From Rhodospirillales bacterium (lineage in GTDB: Bacteria; Pseudomonadota; Alphaproteobacteria; Rhodospirillales; JASLLV01), in assembly GCA_030754475.1 (NCBI GenBank), contig JASMAE010000001.1:1-5209 (forward strand): 5,209 nucleotides of DNA, read 5' to 3'. Numbering within the stretch: position 1 is the first letter of the stretch; the number at the start of each line of letters is the position of its first letter. Positions 4,886-5,209 of this stretch are shown one piece after another. The notes beneath the pieces were generated by a model. That model was not told the origin of the DNA and searched no databases. It saw only the letters and a list, made by a program, of their open reading frames with translations. A program made the translations under genes and the position numbers.

Positions 4886-4908
4886 GATCACGCGCGATCC
4901 GCTCTAGA
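4865..4908. repeat. 44-base imperfect palindrome
   Basis: TAGAGCG-C-ATCGC (4867-4879) pairs with GCGAT-C-CGCTCTA (4894-4906): 12 of 13 pairs with a single C-C mismatch and a 14-nt loop. Dispersed palindromes with ends like AGAGC...GCTCT are common between genes of alphaproteobacteria, and this looks like one of them (inference). It lies between the divergent monooxygenase and aminotransferase genes and may influence both transcripts. Confidence 0.6.
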
Positions 4909-4942
4909 CTGCCGGGCGATCCCGCCGCAACGCGGTCCTGCG

Positions 4943-5209
4943 ATGCTCAACGACCGGCTCAACCGGCTTTCGGACTATCCGTTCCAGCGCTTGCGGGACC
5001 TTCTCGGGCCCTTGACGCCGCCCGCGGACACCGAAGCGCTCGCGCTTCATTTGGGCGAGCCGCAGCACACGCCACCCGCGATCGTCGCTCGCACGCTTGC
5101 GGAGAACGCGCATCTTTGGGGACGGTATCCGCCGGTCGACGGTACGGCCGAGTTCCGCGCGGCGGTGGGGGCGTGGCTCACCCGTCGTTACGGCCTCGGC
5201 GAAGGGACA
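4943..5209 (+). CDS. Class I/II PLP-dependent aminotransferase, DapC-like, N-terminal part
   Basis: The first 89 residues are present, and the frame is open to the right edge. The sequence LSDYPFQRLRDLLG (9-22), LHLGEPQHTPPAIV (35-48) and WGRYPPVDGTAEFRAAV (59-75) is typical of the N terminus of fold-type I aminotransferases, and specifically of the alphaproteobacterial group annotated as succinyldiaminopimelate transaminase (lysine and peptidoglycan precursor pathway). The GEP and RYPPVDG segments form part of the substrate entry region. The PLP-binding lysine lies beyond the window, so activity cannot be checked. No clear ribosome binding site precedes the ATG. It is divergent from the monooxygenase, separated by 192 bases filled by the repeat and palindrome. 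Another amino-acid transaminase of the same class is the main alternative. Confidence 0.85.
   Translation, partial: MLNDRLNRLSDYPFQRLRDLLGPLTPPADTEALALHLGEPQHTPPAIVARTLAENAHLWGRYPPVDGTAEFRAAVGAWLTRRYGLGEGT

Noticed and set aside
4751..4891. Upstream extension of the monooxygenase reading frame (47 residues)
   Set aside because: It covers the palindrome and repeat copy 2, has no family similarity, and its ATG at 4891 lies in the palindrome loop. Family members begin shortly before the GGGIVG motif.
1..5209. CRISPR array, insertion sequence, integrase, toxin-antitoxin or defence genes
   Set aside because: No regular repeat-spacer pattern, transposase or integrase motif, or defence family was seen; the tRNA-Gly has no repeated 3' end elsewhere in the window to suggest an integrated element.

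Overview
The window is GC-rich, with strong G/C preference at third codon positions and closely packed genes. Its gene content is typical of an alphaproteobacterium, perhaps a Rhodospirillales-like lineage: a UbiH/COQ6-type ubiquinone hydroxylase, a thioredoxin-TPR protein that keeps its CGPC site, a free-standing Lon substrate-binding domain, a Trm112/UPF0434 protein, a DUF971 protein, a ProXp-ala-type tRNA editing enzyme and a DapC-like aminotransferase. The taxonomic call is inferred from these protein families and was not tested by a search.

Layout. Positions 1-246 hold no certain gene. They hold a possible start of a minus-strand gene running off the left edge (83 to 1), a long G/C-run inverted repeat, and a hairpin just downstream of a minus-strand tRNA-Gly(GCC) (247-321) that has its own promoter. 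Plus-strand genes follow: a tRNA-editing deacylase (423-911), a 326-base intergenic region rich in repeats, then a probable four-gene operon: thioredoxin-TPR co-chaperone (1238-2164), Lon N-terminal domain protein (2186-2842), Trm112-like protein (2896-3102) and DUF971 protein (3099-3479). A FAD monooxygenase of the ubiquinone pathway lies convergently on the minus strand (3506-4750). A class I aminotransferase starts at 4943 and runs off the right edge, divergent from the monooxygenase.

How the genes fit together. The block is mainly housekeeping. The tRNA-Gly and the deacylase serve translation and its fidelity, the CnoX-like and Lon-domain proteins suggest protein quality control under oxidative stress, and the monooxygenase serves respiratory quinone synthesis. 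No mobile element, CRISPR array, toxin-antitoxin pair or defence system is visible.

The unusual content is in the non-coding DNA. A two-part repeat (23/27 and 32/38 identical bases by eye) occurs in opposite orientations upstream of the thioredoxin-TPR gene and upstream of the monooxygenase gene. The first copy has an extra 50-base hairpin-forming centre. A related hairpin recurs at 1130-1147. The second copy adjoins a 44-base imperfect palindrome, and together they contain a GGAAC-N17-CGTT sequence that matches the alphaproteobacterial general-stress (EcfG-type) sigma factor promoter consensus and points toward the monooxygenase gene. A second oddity is alanine in place of the usual asparagine next to the catalytic lysine of the deacylase.
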